Positions 1 to 11,523 are shown, counted from the first letter of the stretch. The stretch is DNA of 64,000 nt from Ligilactobacillus pobuzihii E100301 = KCTC 13174 (GCF_000349725.1 NZ_KB714687.1:1-64000), one strand, 5' to 3'. Notes: generated by a model from the sequence alone, not told the origin. Numbers and translations: made by a program.

Positions 1-21
1 CGAATCGTCTAGTCGGCATAT

Positions 22-93
22 GCGGAAGTAGTTCAGTGGTAGAACATCACCTTGCCATGGTGGGGGTCGCGGGTTCGAATCCCGTCTTCCGCT
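22..93 (+). tRNA. tRNA-Gly (GCC)
   Basis: The seven-base acceptor stem GCGGAAG pairs with CTTCCGC, the anticodon loop reads TTGCCAT (anticodon GCC), and the T arm contains GGTTCGAATCC. The discriminator base is T. CCA is not encoded. It is the first of four closely spaced tRNA genes that end at a shared terminator, which suggests one transcript. Confidence 0.95.
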
Positions 94-134
94 TCGCTGG
101 AAGATTCCAGTGTCCAATAATTTTAATAACTTAT

Positions 135-208
135 GCACCCATAGCGCAACTGGATAGAGTGTCTGACTACGAATCAGAAGGTTGTAGGTTCGACTCCTAC
201 TGGGTGCA
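135..208 (+). tRNA. tRNA-Arg (ACG)
   Basis: The acceptor stem GCACCCA pairs with TGGGTGC. The anticodon stem CTGAC-GTCAG equivalent encloses a loop with ACG, the arginine anticodon that is normally modified to inosine and reads CGN codons. The T arm has GGTTCGACTCC. CCA is not encoded. Second gene of the tRNA cluster. Confidence 0.95.
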
Positions 209-216
209 TTTTTTAT

Positions 217-290
217 CGGGAAGTAGCTCAGCTTGGTAGAGCACCTGGTTTGGGACCAGGGGGTCGCAGGTTCGAATCCTGTCTTCCCGA
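217..290 (+). tRNA. tRNA-Pro (TGG)
   Basis: The acceptor stem CGGGAAG pairs with CTTCCCG. The anticodon stem CCTGG/CCAGG encloses the loop TTTGGGA, giving anticodon TGG. The body is almost identical to the next tRNA gene, so the pair looks like a tandem duplication with a changed anticodon arm. Confidence 0.95.
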
Positions 291-372
291 TTGATAATGA
301 AAGATGACTTGTCGGACAGTTTATTTAATTGTTCGGTAAAGTTGTCTTTTGTGTATCTATATATTTTTTGAT

Positions 373-446
373 CGGGAAGTAGCTCAGTTTGGTAGAGCGC
401 CACGTTCGGGACGTGGAGGTCGCAGGTTCGAATCCTGTTTTCCCGA
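373..446 (+). tRNA. tRNA-Pro (CGG)
   Basis: The acceptor stem CGGGAAG pairs with TTTCCCG (one G-T pair). The anticodon stem CCACG/CGTGG encloses TTCGGGA, giving anticodon CGG. Apart from the anticodon arm it closely matches the Pro(TGG) gene about 80 bases upstream. It is the last tRNA before the terminator. Confidence 0.94.
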
Positions 447-454
447 TAGAAATC

Positions 455-492
455 AAAAGACAGACGTATTAGTTTTTACGTTTGTCTTTTTT
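455..492 (+). terminator. Terminator of the tRNA cluster
   Basis: AAAAGACAGACGT pairs with ACGTTTGTCTTTT (13 pairs, one G-T) around a ten-base loop and runs into a T tract. It lies directly behind tRNA-Pro(CGG). Confidence 0.85.
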
Positions 493-503
493 GTTGGCTA
501 AAA

Positions 504-737
504 TTACCATAAGGAAATTGTGAAATAATGAAATTTTTTTCCAAGCTTTTTACTTGCATCTGCCTGTTGCAGATTGGATAATAAGCAACTCATAAAGGCC
601 AAAGTATTTTTAGTCAATTTTCTATAATTAAGACCATTTAGCCAGGTCATGTGATCTGCCATGACATTAGTGTTGCCTAATTTGTGGTGATTTAAAACAA
701 ATATGGCAATATCTTTGCAATTTGACCATGTTTCCAT
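504..737 (-). CDS. Possible small ORF, 77 aa, unknown
   Basis: I do not recognise this 77-residue reading frame. It runs opposite to ctsR in the 340-base space behind the tRNA terminator. The protein would be soluble, with several Trp, His and Cys residues and a basic C-terminal half; I see no signal peptide or membrane segment. There is no convincing Shine-Dalgarno sequence before the ATG, and the start lies inside the predicted ctsR promoter region. It may be a real small gene, a remnant, or chance. Confidence 0.25.
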   Translation of the reverse strand: METWSNCKDIAIFVLNHHKLGNTNVMADHMTWLNGLNYRKLTKNTLAFMSCLLSNLQQADASKKLGKKFHYFTISLW

Positions 738-744
738 ATATAAT
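715..744 (+). promoter_or_regulatory. Predicted promoter of ctsR-clpC
   Basis: TTGCAA (715-720) and a perfect TATAAT (739-744) are separated by 18 bases. The CtsR operator begins four bases after the -10 box, so it would cover the transcription start. This is the expected geometry for repression of the operon by its own first product. Confidence 0.65.
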
Positions 745-747
745 AAT

Positions 748-764
748 AGTCAATATTAGTCAAA
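748..764 (+). promoter_or_regulatory. CtsR operator
   Basis: The heptad AGTCAAT, a three-base spacer ATT and the heptad AGTCAAA form the tandem direct repeat known for CtsR (A/GGTCAAA, three bases, A/GGTCAAA), with one deviation in the first heptad. It sits just downstream of the -10 box and 27 bases before the ctsR start codon, as expected for autoregulation. Confidence 0.85.
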
Positions 765-790
765 GTTGGATAATAAGGAATGTGGTTTAA

Positions 791-1258
791 ATGCAAAATC
801 GCAATATATCCGATATTATTGAAAAATACTTAAAAAGTATTTTAGCTGATTCGCAACAGATCGAAATCAAACGCTCTGAGATCGCCGAGCAATTTGACGT
901 TGTTCCATCTCAAATCAACTATGTTATTAAAACAAGATTTACTATCCAAAATGGATATGTCGTTGAAAGTAAGCGCGGTGGCGGTGGGTATATTCGGATC
1001 GCTAAGGTCAATTTGATCGATGACACGGATGTCTTAGACCAGTTGATCGATCTTATCGGAGAAAGTATCACATCTGGTAAAGCTTTGCAGATCATACAAA
1101 GTCTTTATGAAGATAAATTATTAACGCAAAAAGAAGCAAATCTAGTTTTGGCGACGATGGATCGCACGACTTTAAATTTCGCTGATAAACGTTTAGAAAA
1201 CGTGGTTCGCGCTCGGATTTTGGTCAGTGTTTTAAATCGTCTGAGATGTGCTGATTAG
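791..1258 (+). CDS. ctsR: Transcriptional repressor CtsR
   Basis: CtsR represses clp and related stress genes in Firmicutes and releases DNA on heat shock. The 155-residue protein has the family's usual length. An N-terminal winged helix-turn-helix region (about 5-70) ends in the glycine-rich wing with Arg62 followed by four glycines, the element known to sense temperature and to be the target of the arginine kinase McsB in bacilli. The C-terminal half is helical and mediates dimerisation in the family. A modest AAGGAA ribosome binding site lies about 11 bases before the ATG. It is followed by clpC after 99 bases; mcsA and mcsB, which sit between them in Bacillus, are absent, so CtsR is presumably inactivated without the McsB kinase. 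Confidence 0.95.
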   Translation: MQNRNISDIIEKYLKSILADSQQIEIKRSEIAEQFDVVPSQINYVIKTRFTIQNGYVVESKRGGGGYIRIAKVNLIDDTDVLDQLIDLIGESITSGKALQIIQSLYEDKLLTQKEANLVLATMDRTTLNFADKRLENVVRARILVSVLNRLRCAD

Positions 1259-1287
1259 AATATGTTTTATGAGTAACATTCAAAAAG

Positions 1288-1326
1288 AGGTGGTAAACTT
1301 GCTAGACATGGTAACCTTTATCACCT
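1288..1326 (+). other. Hairpin between ctsR and clpC
   Basis: AGGTGGTAAA (1288-1297) pairs with TTTATCACCT (1317-1326), ten pairs with one G-T, around a 19-base loop. There is no T tract behind it, so it is not a terminator. It lies 18 bases upstream of the clpC ribosome binding site and could act as an mRNA processing or stability element. Confidence 0.5.
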
Positions 1327-1357
1327 AGAGTACCTATCATAGTAAGGAGGACCCGGA

Positions 1358-3829
1358 ATGAATGAATCATATACTCCTAGTGCTAAAAGAGTTTTAGAAC
1401 TTGCACAAGTTAACGCAAATGGGTTTAGGCATCAAGCAATTGGGACAGAACATTTATTGTTGGCACTTGTTTCAGAAGAACAAGGTATTGCACGTAAAGT
1501 TTTGGCACAATTTGTGATCACACCTACTGATATTAAAGAAGAAATTGAACGTCTAACTGGTTATGGCACTTTAAAAAGACAAGCACCAGATAATTATTTG
1601 CCATATTCACCTAAGGCTAAGAACATTTTGAATCGTGCCGCTGCCCAGGCAGAATTGTTAAATTCTGAAAAAATTGGGACAGAACACATCTTGTTGGCCT
1701 TGTTAGAAGATGATGATATTTTGTCATCACGGATCTTAGATAGTTTAGATATTGATATTAAACGGGTCAGACAAACCGTTTTCCGTCAGTTGGGCATTAG
1801 TCAAACACAGGTGCGCCGTAATGCGAAGAAGAAAGATAAGGTCGAGGGGACACCGACCTTGGACGGTTTAGCCCGCAATTTAAATGAAATGGCTGATAAT
1901 GGTCAAATCGATCCGGTCGTTGGTCGCCAAAAAGAAGTTACGAGAGTTATACAGATCTTAAGTCGACGTACTAAAAATAATCCAGTTTTATTAGGTGAAC
2001 CTGGTGTTGGTAAAACAGCTATTGCTGAAGGTTTCGCGCAAGAGATCATCAACGATAATGTGCCAGTCGAACTGGCTAACAAGCGTGTCATGATGCTTGA
2101 TATGGGCTCACTAGTTGCTGGTACTAAGTATCGTGGTGAATTTGAAGATCGTTTAAAGAAGATCTTGGATGAAGTTTATCACGATGGAAATGTCATTTTA
2201 TTCATTGATGAACTGCATACTCTGATCGGTGCTGGTGGTGCTGAGGGTGCGATCGATGCTTCAAATATTTTGAAGCCAGCTTTAGCCCGGGGTGAAGTTC
2301 AGGTGATCGGTGCAACGACTTTAGATGAATATCAAAAGTATGTTGAATCAGATGCTGCTTTAGAACGACGTTTTGCTACGATCATAGTAGAAGAGCCAAC
2401 AGATGAACAAAGCTTGGCTATTCTGAAGGGCCTTAGACCTAAATATGAAAAGCACCATCAATTAAAAATCACGGATGAAGCACTCGATGCGGCAGTTAAA
2501 ATGAGCAATCGCTATATTACGAATCGTTTCTTGCCCGATAAAGCGATCGATTTGATGGATGAGTCAGCTGCTCGAGTACACATCGCTTCTTCAGGCAGTC
2601 AACAAAAAGTCACTAAAGCTTCCCATAAATTAAAAGAAGCTAAGTCGGCCAAGGAACAGTCATTAGTAAATGAAGAGTTTGAAGATGCTGCTAAGTACCG
2701 CAAACAAGAATTGAAATGGAAAGATAAGCTGGCTAAGTTAGCTGACCAAGAAACGGTAGTGGACGGTAACTATACTAAACAAGTAGGCCAAGAAGATGTT
2801 GCCAACGTTGTTTCTGAGTGGACCGGAGTTCCAGTTACTCAATTGACTAAGAGCGAAAGCGAACGTTTAGTCAATTTGGAAGACATTTTGCATAAACGTG
2901 TGGTTGGACAAAACGAAGCGATCGCAGCAGTTGCCAAGGCTATTCGGCGTGCACGCAGTGGTTTAGGTGACCCAACCAGACCGATCGGTTCGTTCATGTT
3001 CCTAGGACCAACTGGTGTTGGTAAAACTGAGCTAGCTAAGGCTTTGGCTGAAGCCATGTTTGGTGATGAAGATAATATGGTCCGGATCGATATGAGTGAG
3101 TATATGGAAAAATACTCAACCAGTCGTTTGATCGGTGCTCCCCCGGGCTACGTAGGCTATGATGAAGGTGGTCAATTATCGGAGAAAGTTAGAAATAAAC
3201 CTTATTCGGTAGTTTTGTTAGATGAAGTTGAAAAAGCTCATCCAGACGTCTTCAACATCTTATTACAGGTTTTGGATGATGGTTTCTTAACTGATTCCAA
3301 GGGGCGCAAAGTCGATTTCAGAAATACGATCATTATTATGACTTCAAACTTAGGCGCCACTGATGTCCGCGATAAAAAAGAAGTTGGTTTTGCGGCTAAG
3401 TCAAGTACTGATGATTATCAGGCAATGTCTGAGCAAATCAAGGGTCGCTTGAAACAAACGTTCCGACCAGAGTTCCTGAACCGGATCGATGAAGTTGTTA
3501 TTTTCCATTCCTTAAACAAAGAACAACTGCATGAAATTGTGAAGTTAATGACACGCGAAGTGATCGACCGGATCAAAGAACAAGGTATCAAACTCAAGTT
3601 AACACCGGCTGCGATCGATGTGGTCGCTAAAGCTGGTTTTGACCCAGAGTATGGTGCACGTCCGATCAGAAGAGCGGTGCAAAGCGAGATCGAAGACCGT
3701 TTGAGTGGAGCCTTGCTTGAAGGTAAGATCACAGAGGGTGCAACAGTTACTATTGGAGCTCAAAAGGGTCAGATCAGTTTGAAGGTGAAAGAACAAGCCA
3801 AAAAAGCAGCTGTTACGCAAGGAAAATAA
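1358..3829 (+). CDS. clpC: ATP-dependent Clp protease ATPase ClpC
   Basis: ClpC is the Hsp100 unfoldase that feeds substrates to ClpP. At 823 residues it has the normal length. Two Clp N repeats (about 1-145) precede the first AAA+ module with Walker A GEPGVGKT at 213-220, then a UVR-like coiled middle domain (about 420-480) that distinguishes ClpC from ClpA, then the second AAA+ module with GPTGVGKT at 550-557 and a C-terminal D2-small domain with the GARPIRR sensor-2 motif. A strong AAGGAGG lies eight bases before the ATG. It is the second gene of the ctsR operon. Adaptors such as MecA are not encoded in this window. Confidence 0.97.
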   Translation: MNESYTPSAKRVLELAQVNANGFRHQAIGTEHLLLALVSEEQGIARKVLAQFVITPTDIKEEIERLTGYGTLKRQAPDNYLPYSPKAKNILNRAAAQAELLNSEKIGTEHILLALLEDDDILSSRILDSLDIDIKRVRQTVFRQLGISQTQVRRNAKKKDKVEGTPTLDGLARNLNEMADNGQIDPVVGRQKEVTRVIQILSRRTKNNPVLLGEPGVGKTAIAEGFAQEIINDNVPVELANKRVMMLDMGSLVAGTKYRGEFEDRLKKILDEVYHDGNVILFIDELHTLIGAGGAEGAIDASNILKPALARGEVQVIGATTLDEYQKYVESDAALERRFATIIVEEPTDEQSLAILKGLRPKYEKHHQLKITDEALDAAVKMSNRYITNRFLPDKAIDLMDESAARVHIASSGSQQKVTKASHKLKEAKSAKEQSLVNEEFEDAAKYRKQELKWKDKLAKLADQETVVDGNYTKQVGQEDVANVVSEWTGVPVTQLTKSESERLVNLEDILHKRVVGQNEAIAAVAKAIRRARSGLGDPTRPIGSFMFLGPTGVGKTELAKALAEAMFGDEDNMVRIDMSEYMEKYSTSRLIGAPPGYVGYDEGGQLSEKVRNKPYSVVLLDEVEKAHPDVFNILLQVLDDGFLTDSKGRKVDFRNTIIIMTSNLGATDVRDKKEVGFAAKSSTDDYQAMSEQIKGRLKQTFRPEFLNRIDEVVIFHSLNKEQLHEIVKLMTREVIDRIKEQGIKLKLTPAAIDVVAKAGFDPEYGARPIRRAVQSEIEDRLSGALLEGKITEGATVTIGAQKGQISLKVKEQAKKAAVTQGK

Positions 3830-3840
3830 ACATTTAGCAA

Positions 3841-3874
3841 AACCATTTTTTCTTCCGTAACAGTGGTTGTTTTT
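3841..3874 (+). terminator. Weak terminator after clpC
   Basis: AACCATT pairs with AGTGGTT (seven pairs, one G-T) around a loop of about 16 bases, followed by TGTTTTT. It lies 11 bases behind the clpC stop and just before the rpoB promoter. The stem is short, so read-through is possible. Confidence 0.5.
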
Positions 3875-3887
3875 AAACTTTTGAGGC

Positions 3888-3915
3888 TTGACAATTACTC
3901 AATACTTGATATAAT
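3888..3915 (+). promoter_or_regulatory. Promoter of rpoB-rpoC
   Basis: A perfect TTGACA (3888-3893) and a perfect TATAAT (3910-3915) are separated by 16 bases, with TGA directly before the -10 box (extended -10). Transcription would start near 3922, giving a leader of about 230 bases. Confidence 0.85.
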
Positions 3916-3921
3916 TAACAA

Positions 3922-4149
3922 TTGCAAAAACTGTGAATTTAGCTGTTGACTGTGATATATTGTCCATGGTTGATAGAGAAATAGCAAAAATAGTGAAGTC
4001 CATTTTTAGTGACGATCTGTTTTTGCTTTTTTTTGCCTAAAATCGCAAAAATTTTTTGCAATAGTTGGATTTGTAAACAAAATGTAACATTAGTCTTTTC
4101 AGTTTAGTCAGATACTGAATTCACAGAAATATTTTGAGAGGTGAACAAT
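3922..4149 (+). promoter_or_regulatory. Structured rpoB leader (candidate Lacto-rpoB)
   Basis: The predicted rpoB transcript has a leader of about 230 bases. It holds a terminator-like element, AGCAAAAA near 3982 pairing with TTTTTGCT near 4020 and running into a T tract, and then a second near-palindrome of GCAAAAA with TTTTTTGC near 4045-4062. A conserved RNA called Lacto-rpoB has been described in the 5' leaders of rpoB in lactic acid bacteria. Position and host group match, but I identify it by location and visible hairpins only, not by a covariance model. Confidence 0.55.
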
Positions 4150-7100
4150 TTGGCAGGACACTTGGTAAAATACGGCAAAAACCGTGTGCGTAGAAGTTAT
4201 TCCCGCATTAAGGAAGTTCTTGATCTGCCTAACTTGGTCGAGATCCAAACTAATTCCTATCAGTGGTTCTTAGATGAAGGACTACGGGAAATGTTTGAAG
4301 ATATTATGCCGATTGACGACTTTCAAGGCAAACTTTCCCTGGAATTTGTTGATTATCAACTTTTAGAACCTAAGTATACAGTTGATGAAGCACGTGAACA
4401 TGATGCTAATTATTCTGCGCCATTACATGTCACATTACGTTTGATCAACCACGAAACAGATGAGATCAAGTCACAAGATGTCTTTTTCGGTGATTTTCCA
4501 TTAATGACCAAAGAAGGTACATTTATTATTAACGGGGCAGAACGTGTAATTGTTTCCCAATTAGTTCGCTCTCCGGGTGTTTACTTTAACTCTGAGTTAG
4601 ATAAAAACGGCCGCACGAACTATGGAACAACCGTGATCCCTAACCGTGGTGCATGGTTGGAATACGAAACAGACGCTAAAAACATTTCTTATGTTCGTAT
4701 TGACAGGACACGTAAGATTCCAATGACTGAATTGATCCGTGCTTTAGGTTACGGCTCGGACAGTGAAATTTTAGATATGATGGGCGAAACAGATAGTTTA
4801 ATGTTCACCTTGGAAAAAGATGTGCATAAAAATCCAGAAGATTCTCGTGTTGAAGAATCATTGAAGGATATTTATGAACGTCTCCGCCCAGGCGAGCCAA
4901 AGACTGCTGATTCTTCCAGAAGTTTGTTAACAGCTCGTTTCTTTGATCCAAAACGTTATGATCTTGCTCCAGTTGGTCGTTATAAGATCAATAAGAAGTT
5001 AGATTTGAGAACACGCTTGTTAAATACGGTTGCAGCTGAAACATTGGCTGATCCTGACACAGGAGAGATCTTAGTCAATAAAGATGAGGCTATCGACAAA
5101 CGTGCGATGGATAAATTGTCTGATTACTTGCAACGTGACGACTTCAAGATGGTTACTTTCCAACCATCTGATGACGGTGTGGTTCAAGAACCGATGAAAT
5201 TACAAATGATCAAAGTTTATTCGAAAAATGATCCAGAACGTGTCGTTAACATTATTGGTAATGGGAATGTTGATTTGAAATATAAGCACATTACACCTGC
5301 TGATATTATTGCTTCAATGAACTACTTCTTTAATTTGCAGGAAGGTTTCGGATCAACTGATGATATTGACCACTTGGGTAATCGTCGGATCCGTTCTGTG
5401 GGTGAATTGTTGCAAAATCAATTCCGAATCGGTTTATCTCGGATGGAACGTGTGGTACGTGAAAGAATGTCGATTCAAGACACATCTACAGTGACACCAC
5501 AACAATTGATCAATATTCGTCCAGTTGTTGCATCTATCAAGGAATTCTTTGGTAGTTCACAATTGTCTCAGTTCATGGATCAGACCAATCCATTGGGTGA
5601 ATTAACGCATAAGCGTCGTTTGTCTGCCTTAGGGCCTGGTGGTTTGACACGTGATCGTGCTGGTTATGAAGTTCGTGACGTTCACTATACTCATTATGGT
5701 CGTATGTGCCCGATCGAAACTCCAGAAGGTCCTAACATTGGTTTGATCAATAGTTTGGCTTCTTATGCACGTGTCAATAAGTATGGTTTTGTTGAAACAC
5801 CATATCGTCGTGTTTCATGGGATACACATAAAGTTACCCAAAAGATCGATTACTTGGCAGCTGACGAAGAAGATCCATACGTAGTTGCTCAGGCTAACAC
5901 GCCATTGAATGATGACGGCTCGTTTGTCAACGATATCGTTATGGCACGTAAAGAAGAAGAAAACATGGAAATCAGTATTGATAAAGTTGATTACATGGAC
6001 GTTTCTCCTAAGCAAGTAGTTGCTGTTGCTACAGCATGTATTCCTTTCTTGGAAAACGATGATTCCAACCGTGCTTTAATGGGTGCTAACATGCAGCGTC
6101 AGGCTGTGCCGTTATTGAAGCCACACTCACCGTTAGTCGGAACTGGTATCGAATATAAGGCTGCACATGACTCAGGTGATGCTATGATCGCTGACCATGA
6201 TGGGGTCGTTGAATATGTTGATTCCAAAGAGATCCGTGTTCGCTTAGAGGACGGTTCACTTGATAAATATAAATTAATGAAATTCCGTCGTTCTAATGGC
6301 GGTAAAAACTATAACCAAACACCGATCGTTCATGTAGGTGAAGAGGTTAAGGCTGATTCTGTCTTAGCCGATGGACCTTCTATGGAACAAGGCGAATTAG
6401 CCTTGGGTCAAAATCCATTGATTGCCTTTATGACTTGGGATGGTTATAACTTTGAAGATGCGATCGCAATTAGTGAACGTCTAGTCAAGGATGATATCTA
6501 CACTTCGATCCATATCGAAGAACATGAGTCTGAAGCACGTGACACTAAACTGGGGCCTGAAGAGATCACTCGTGAGATCCCAAATGTGGGTGACGATGCT
6601 TTGAAAGACCTTGATGAATTCGGTATCGTTCGGATCGGTGCAGAAGTTCATGACGGCGATATCTTGGTCGGTAAGGTTACGCCAAAAGGTATGACTGAAT
6701 TATCGGCTGAAGAGCGTTTATTGCACGCTATCTTTGGTGAAAAATCCCGTGAAGTTCGTGACACTTCCTTACATGTACCTCATGGTGGCGGCGGTATTGT
6801 TGAAGACGTTAAAATCTTTACCCGTAAAAACGGTGACGAACTTTCACCAGGTGTTAACCAAATGGTCCGTGTTTATATTGCACAGAAACGTAAGTTGCAA
6901 GTTGGTGACAAGATGGCCGGACGCCATGGTAATAAAGGTACTGTTTCAGTTGTTATCCCTGAAGAAGATATGCCGTTTATGCCTGATGGTACACCAATCG
7001 ATATTATGTTATCACCAATGGGTGTTCCTTCCCGTATGAATATCGGACAGGTATTAGACTTGCACTTAGGTATGGCTGCTCGAAAATTAGGTATTCACGT

Positions 7101-7734
7101 TGCTTCACCTGTCTTTGATGGTGCAACTGACGATGATATCTGGGCTGCTTTAAAAGAAGCTGGATTACCGAGTGACGGTAAGAGTGTTATGTATGATGGT
7201 CGGACTGGGGAACCATTCGACAATCGGATCGCCGTTGGTGTTATGTATTACATGAAGTTAGCTCATATGGTCGATGATAAGATCCATGCTCGTTCAATTG
7301 GGCCATACTCATTAGTTACACAACAACCATTGGGTGGTAAAGCACAGTTTGGTGGACAGCGTTTTGGTGAAATGGAAGTTTGGGCTCTAGAAGCTTACGG
7401 TGCTGCTTATACACTGCAAGAGATCTTGACCTACAAATCTGATGACGTGACTGGCCGTGTTCGGACTTATGAAGCCATTGTCAAAGGAGAACCGATCCCT
7501 CAACCAGGTGTGCCGGAATCATTCCGTGTGCTTGTTAAGGAATTGCAAGCTCTTGGCCTAGACATGAAGGTGCTTGATAGTGACAAACAAGAAATTGAAC
7601 TACGTGAAATGGACGATGAAGATGATGAAGTCGTCAACGTAGATGCTTTGAGTAAGTATACTAAAGAGCAGGCTGATAAAAAGGCTGAAGAAGCACAAGC
7701 TAATGCAGAGTCAGAGACTGAATCAAAATCTTAA
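4150..7734 (+). CDS. rpoB: RNA polymerase beta subunit
   Basis: The beta subunit forms one pincer of RNA polymerase and carries the rifampicin pocket. I place the start at TTG 4150 because GAGAGGTGA sits at the right distance upstream of it; the in-frame GTG at 4141 overlaps that ribosome binding site. This gives 1194 residues. The rifampicin region shows the wild-type pattern: an Asp in FMDQ, the His in THKRR and the Ser in RLSALG, so no resistance substitution is seen. The C-terminal 40 residues are very acidic and Gln/Glu-rich, as in other lactobacilli. rpoC follows after 39 bases in the same operon. Confidence 0.98.
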   Translation: MAGHLVKYGKNRVRRSYSRIKEVLDLPNLVEIQTNSYQWFLDEGLREMFEDIMPIDDFQGKLSLEFVDYQLLEPKYTVDEAREHDANYSAPLHVTLRLINHETDEIKSQDVFFGDFPLMTKEGTFIINGAERVIVSQLVRSPGVYFNSELDKNGRTNYGTTVIPNRGAWLEYETDAKNISYVRIDRTRKIPMTELIRALGYGSDSEILDMMGETDSLMFTLEKDVHKNPEDSRVEESLKDIYERLRPGEPKTADSSRSLLTARFFDPKRYDLAPVGRYKINKKLDLRTRLLNTVAAETLADPDTGEILVNKDEAIDKRAMDKLSDYLQRDDFKMVTFQPSDDGVVQEPMKLQMIKVYSKNDPERVVNIIGNGNVDLKYKHITPADIIASMNYFFNLQEGFGSTDDIDHLGNRRIRSVGELLQNQFRIGLSRMERVVRERMSIQDTSTVTPQQLINIRPVVASIKEFFGSSQLSQFMDQTNPLGELTHKRRLSALGPGGLTRDRAGYEVRDVHYTHYGRMCPIETPEGPNIGLINSLASYARVNKYGFVETPYRRVSWDTHKVTQKIDYLAADEEDPYVVAQANTPLNDDGSFVNDIVMARKEEENMEISIDKVDYMDVSPKQVVAVATACIPFLENDDSNRALMGANMQRQAVPLLKPHSPLVGTGIEYKAAHDSGDAMIADHDGVVEYVDSKEIRVRLEDGSLDKYKLMKFRRSNGGKNYNQTPIVHVGEEVKADSVLADGPSMEQGELALGQNPLIAFMTWDGYNFEDAIAISERLVKDDIYTSIHIEEHESEARDTKLGPEEITREIPNVGDDALKDLDEFGIVRIGAEVHDGDILVGKVTPKGMTELSAEERLLHAIFGEKSREVRDTSLHVPHGGGGIVEDVKIFTRKNGDELSPGVNQMVRVYIAQKRKLQVGDKMAGRHGNKGTVSVVIPEEDMPFMPDGTPIDIMLSPMGVPSRMNIGQVLDLHLGMAARKLGIHVASPVFDGATDDDIWAALKEAGLPSDGKSVMYDGRTGEPFDNRIAVGVMYYMKLAHMVDDKIHARSIGPYSLVTQQPLGGKAQFGGQRFGEMEVWALEAYGAAYTLQEILTYKSDDVTGRVRTYEAIVKGEPIPQPGVPESFRVLVKELQALGLDMKVLDSDKQEIELREMDDEDDEVVNVDALSKYTKEQADKKAEEAQANAESETESKS

Positions 7735-7773
7735 AAACAATAAAATCAACATTAAAAAAGGGAGGTCGGTCCT

Positions 7774-10700
7774 TTGATCGATGTCAACAAATTCGATAGT
7801 ATGCAGATCGGTTTGGCTTCGTCTGATAAGATCAGAAGCTGGTCATACGGTGAAGTCAAGAAACCCGAAACTATCAACTATCGGACTCTGAAACCTGAAA
7901 AAGACGGTTTGTTTGATGAACGTATTTTTGGACCCACAAAAGACTGGGAATGTGCTTGTGGGAAATATAAACGGATCCGGTATAAAGGAATAGTTTGTGA
8001 CCGTTGCGGTGTCGAAGTTACTCGTTCTAAGGTGCGGCGTGAGCGTATGGGACATATTGAACTTGCTGCCCCTGTAACTCACATTTGGTACTTTAAGGGT
8101 ATTCCAAGTCGAATGGGCCTTGTTTTAGACATGAGTCCTCGTGCTTTGGAAGAGATCATTTACTTCGCTTCATACGTTGTAACTGAACCTGGCGATACTC
8201 CACTTGAGAAAAAGCAGTTAATGACTGAACGTGAGTATCGTGACAAACGTGAAGAATATGGCAATGGCTTTAAGGCTGATATGGGTGCCGAAGCAATTCG
8301 GACTCTGTTAAAAGATGTTGACCTTGATAAAGAATGTGCTGATCTAAAAGAAGAATTACACCAAGCTACTGGACAAAAACGGACACGTGCTGTTCGGCGT
8401 TTGGACATTTTGGAAGCTTTCTTGAATTCTGGTAACGAACCAGACTGGATGGTCATGGATGCAATCCCGGTCATCCCGCCGGACCTACGTCCAATGGTCC
8501 AACTTGAGGGTGGGCGTTTTGCTACTTCTGACCTGAACGACTTATATCGTCGTGTGATCAACCGGAATAACCGCTTGAAACGCTTATTAGATTTAAATGC
8601 TCCTGGCATTATTGTTCAAAACGAAAAACGGATGCTCCAAGAAGCTGTAGATGCATTGATCGATAATGGTCGTCGTGGTCGTCCGGTTGCTGGCCCAGGT
8701 AACCGTCCATTAAAGTCACTTTCACACATGTTGAAAGGTAAGCAAGGGCGTTTCCGTCAAAACCTATTAGGTAAGCGTGTTGACTATTCTGGTCGTTCAG
8801 TTATCGATGTCGGGCCTAAGCTACGTTTGAATCAAATGGGGATTCCGCATGAAATGGCATTGGAATTGTTCAAACCATTTATGATGAAAGAATTAGTTAA
8901 GCGTGAAATGGCGTCAAATATCAAGAATGCTAAGCGTAAGATCGAACGTCGTGATGAAGACATTTGGGATGTTTTAGAAGATGTTATCAAAGAACATCCA
9001 GTTTTGTTAAACCGGGCACCTACACTGCATCGGTTGGGTATTCAGGCGTTTGAACCAGTTTTGGTCGACGGTAAGGCGATGCGTTTACACCCATTAGCTT
9101 GTGAAGCTTATAATGCCGATTTTGACGGTGACCAGATGGCCATCCACGTTCCATTGTCTGATGAGGCTCAGGCTGAAGCTCGTTTGTTAATGTTAGCTGC
9201 ACACCATATCTTGGCACCAAAAGATGGTAAGCCAATCATCTCATCATCACAGGATATGACGATCGGTAACTACTACATCACGATCGAAGATTCGAATCGT
9301 GAGGGTGAAGGTATGATATTTAAGGATGTAAACGAAGTCCGGACTGCATATCAGAACAACTACGTTCATTTGCATACACGGATCGGTTTGCAGGCATCCT
9401 CATTAGCACAAAAGGGTACGCCTTTCACTGATTGGCAAAAAGAACGGATCTTAGTTACTAGTGTTGGTAAGGCCTTCTTTAACGAGATCTTGCCGGCTGA
9501 TTTCAACTATTTGAATGAACCAACTGAAGATAACTTGATCGATCAAACACCTGACAAATACTTCTTGGAACCAGGTCAGGATATCCATGAATATTTGGAA
9601 AATGCTGAATTGGTCAATCCGTTCAAGTCTGGTTTCTTATCAGACATCATTGCCCAAGTCTATCAAGACTATAAGGTGACAGAAACATCAGAATTACTTG
9701 ACCGTATGAAAGACTTAGGTTATGCAGAATCAACTAAGTCTGGTTTAACAGTTGGGGTTTCTGACGTGACCGACTTAAAAGAAAAGCCTGAGATCATTGA
9801 ACAAGCTCATAAAGATGTAGCAACTGTTGGTAAACAGTTCCGTCGTGGCTTGATCACTGACGATGAACGTTATAACCGTGTTATTTCAATTTGGAACAAG
9901 GCTAAAGATGATATTCAAGATAAGCTGATCGCTAATATCGATCCATCTAACCCAATTCAAATGATGAGTGATTCGGGTGCGCGTGGTAACATTTCTAACT
10001 TTACTCAGTTAGCCGGAATGCGTGGCTTGATGGCTTCTCCATCTGGTAAAACAATGGAATTGCCAGTTATTTCTAACTTCCGTGAAGGATTATCTGTCTT
10101 GGAAATGTTTATTTCTTCCCACGGTGCCCGTAAAGGTATGACTGATACGGCTTTGAAGACCGCTAACTCAGGTTACTTGACACGTCGTTTAGTTGATGTT
10201 GCACAAGATGTTATTATTCGTGAAGATGATTGTGGGACGGACCGTGGTTTGGACGTTACAGCTATCCGCGAAGGTAACGAAATGATCGAACCATTGTATG
10301 ATCGAATCTTAGGTCGTTTCACAATGAAGAGTGTTTATGATCCAGAAAGTGGTGAAGTGATCGTTCCAAGAGATACCTTTATCACTGAAGAACTTGCTCA
10401 AAAAGTTGTGGATGCTGGTATTGAAATGGTTACGATCAGAACAGCCTTCACATGTAATACACGTCATGGTGTTTGCCGTAAGTGTTATGGTCGTAACTTG
10501 GCTACAGGTGATCCAGTTGAAGTTGGTGAAGCTGTTGGTACAGTTGCTGCTCAATCGATCGGTGAACCAGGTACTCAGTTAACAATGCGTACTTTCCATA
10601 CCGGTGGTGTTGCCGGTGGTGATATTACTCAAGGACTTCCTCGTGTTCAAGAATTATTTGAAGCGCGTAACCCTAAAGGTCGTGCTGTGATCACTGAAGT

Positions 10701-11439
10701 AACTGGTGTGATCGATTCGATCGAAGAAAATCCAGCGGACCGTACTAAAGAAGTTACTGTTAAAGGTGAAACAGATACACGGACATATAGTTTACCATTT
10801 ACCGCTGTTTTGCGCGTCGCTGAAGGCGATCAGATCCACCGTGGTGACCCGTTAACAGTTGGTTCGATCGATCCTAAGGAATTGATCAAAGTTCGTGATG
10901 TTTTATCAACTGAAAACTATATTTTATCTGAAGTTCAAAAGGTTTATCGTATGCAAGGTGTTGATATCTCTGATAAACACATCGAAGTTATGACACGTCA
11001 GATGTTACAAAAGGTTCGTGTCATGGATCCAGGAGACACTGACTTGTTGCCAGGTAACTTGATGGATATCAAGGACTTCTCTGCACAAAATCTAAAGACA
11101 TTGGTCAATGGTGGCATTCCTGCTACTTCACGTCCCGTTTTACTTGGAATCACGAAGGCTGCCTTAGAAACAAACAGTTTCTTGTCAGCGGCTTCCTTCC
11201 AGGAAACAACACGTGTCTTGACAGATGCTGCTATTCGCGGTAAGAATGATCCATTGGTAGGGTTGAAAGAAAATGTTATCATTGGTAAGATCATTCCGGC
11301 TGGTACAGGTATGTCTAGGTACCGTAATATTGAACCTGAGGAAAAGAGTAGCGTATCCGACAGTGTTTATTCGATTTCAGATGTTGCTAAAAAGTTAAAC
11401 ATTGAAGAGAGTAATGAACTTCCTTCGGATAAACAATAA
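7774..11439 (+). CDS. rpoC: RNA polymerase beta' subunit
   Basis: The beta' subunit carries the catalytic Mg site. The 1221-residue protein starts at TTG 7774, ten bases behind GGGAGGT. The N-terminal zinc ribbon uses CACG and CDRC near residues 60-76. The catalytic loop [10 protein letters not shown] lies near 447-456 with its three Asp. The second zinc site ([11 protein letters not shown]) lies near 894. The trigger-loop region and the C-terminal clamp follow. It is the last gene of the rpoBC operon and is closed by an intrinsic terminator. No frameshift or insertion is visible. Confidence 0.98.
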   Translation: MIDVNKFDSMQIGLASSDKIRSWSYGEVKKPETINYRTLKPEKDGLFDERIFGPTKDWECACGKYKRIRYKGIVCDRCGVEVTRSKVRRERMGHIELAAPVTHIWYFKGIPSRMGLVLDMSPRALEEIIYFASYVVTEPGDTPLEKKQLMTEREYRDKREEYGNGFKADMGAEAIRTLLKDVDLDKECADLKEELHQATGQKRTRAVRRLDILEAFLNSGNEPDWMVMDAIPVIPPDLRPMVQLEGGRFATSDLNDLYRRVINRNNRLKRLLDLNAPGIIVQNEKRMLQEAVDALIDNGRRGRPVAGPGNRPLKSLSHMLKGKQGRFRQNLLGKRVDYSGRSVIDVGPKLRLNQMGIPHEMALELFKPFMMKELVKREMASNIKNAKRKIERRDEDIWDVLEDVIKEHPVLLNRAPTLHRLGIQAFEPVLVDGKAMRLHPLACEAYNADFDGDQMAIHVPLSDEAQAEARLLMLAAHHILAPKDGKPIISSSQDMTIGNYYITIEDSNREGEGMIFKDVNEVRTAYQNNYVHLHTRIGLQASSLAQKGTPFTDWQKERILVTSVGKAFFNEILPADFNYLNEPTEDNLIDQTPDKYFLEPGQDIHEYLENAELVNPFKSGFLSDIIAQVYQDYKVTETSELLDRMKDLGYAESTKSGLTVGVSDVTDLKEKPEIIEQAHKDVATVGKQFRRGLITDDERYNRVISIWNKAKDDIQDKLIANIDPSNPIQMMSDSGARGNISNFTQLAGMRGLMASPSGKTMELPVISNFREGLSVLEMFISSHGARKGMTDTALKTANSGYLTRRLVDVAQDVIIREDDCGTDRGLDVTAIREGNEMIEPLYDRILGRFTMKSVYDPESGEVIVPRDTFITEELAQKVVDAGIEMVTIRTAFTCNTRHGVCRKCYGRNLATGDPVEVGEAVGTVAAQSIGEPGTQLTMRTFHTGGVAGGDITQGLPRVQELFEARNPKGRAVITEVTGVIDSIEENPADRTKEVTVKGETDTRTYSLPFTAVLRVAEGDQIHRGDPLTVGSIDPKELIKVRDVLSTENYILSEVQKVYRMQGVDISDKHIEVMTRQMLQKVRVMDPGDTDLLPGNLMDIKDFSAQNLKTLVNGGIPATSRPVLLGITKAALETNSFLSAASFQETTRVLTDAAIRGKNDPLVGLKENVIIGKIIPAGTGMSRYRNIEPEEKSSVSDSVYSISDVAKKLNIEESNELPSDKQ

Positions 11440-11478
11440 AGTAACTTTAGTTGTTAATAAAGACAACTGATAAGATAA

Positions 11479-11521
11479 AAAAGGCTCTAACCAAAAATTT
11501 GTTGGTTAGGGTCTTTTTTTT
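11479..11521 (+). terminator. Terminator of rpoBC
   Basis: A run of A precedes a stem GGCTCTAACCA pairing with TGGTTAGGGTC, followed by eight T. It also faces the end of the convergent prepilin peptidase gene, so it could serve both strands. Confidence 0.88.
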
Positions 11522-11523
11522 GC

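Noticed and set aside
1-450. Prophage or island attachment site at the tRNA cluster
   Set aside because: No integrase, no direct repeat of a tRNA 3' end, and ordinary housekeeping genes follow.
8160-8609. 149-codon ORF opposite rpoC and similar long frames opposite rplJ, rplL and rplC
   Set aside because: Antisense shadows of conserved genes caused by codon composition; no ribosome binding site and no family resemblance.
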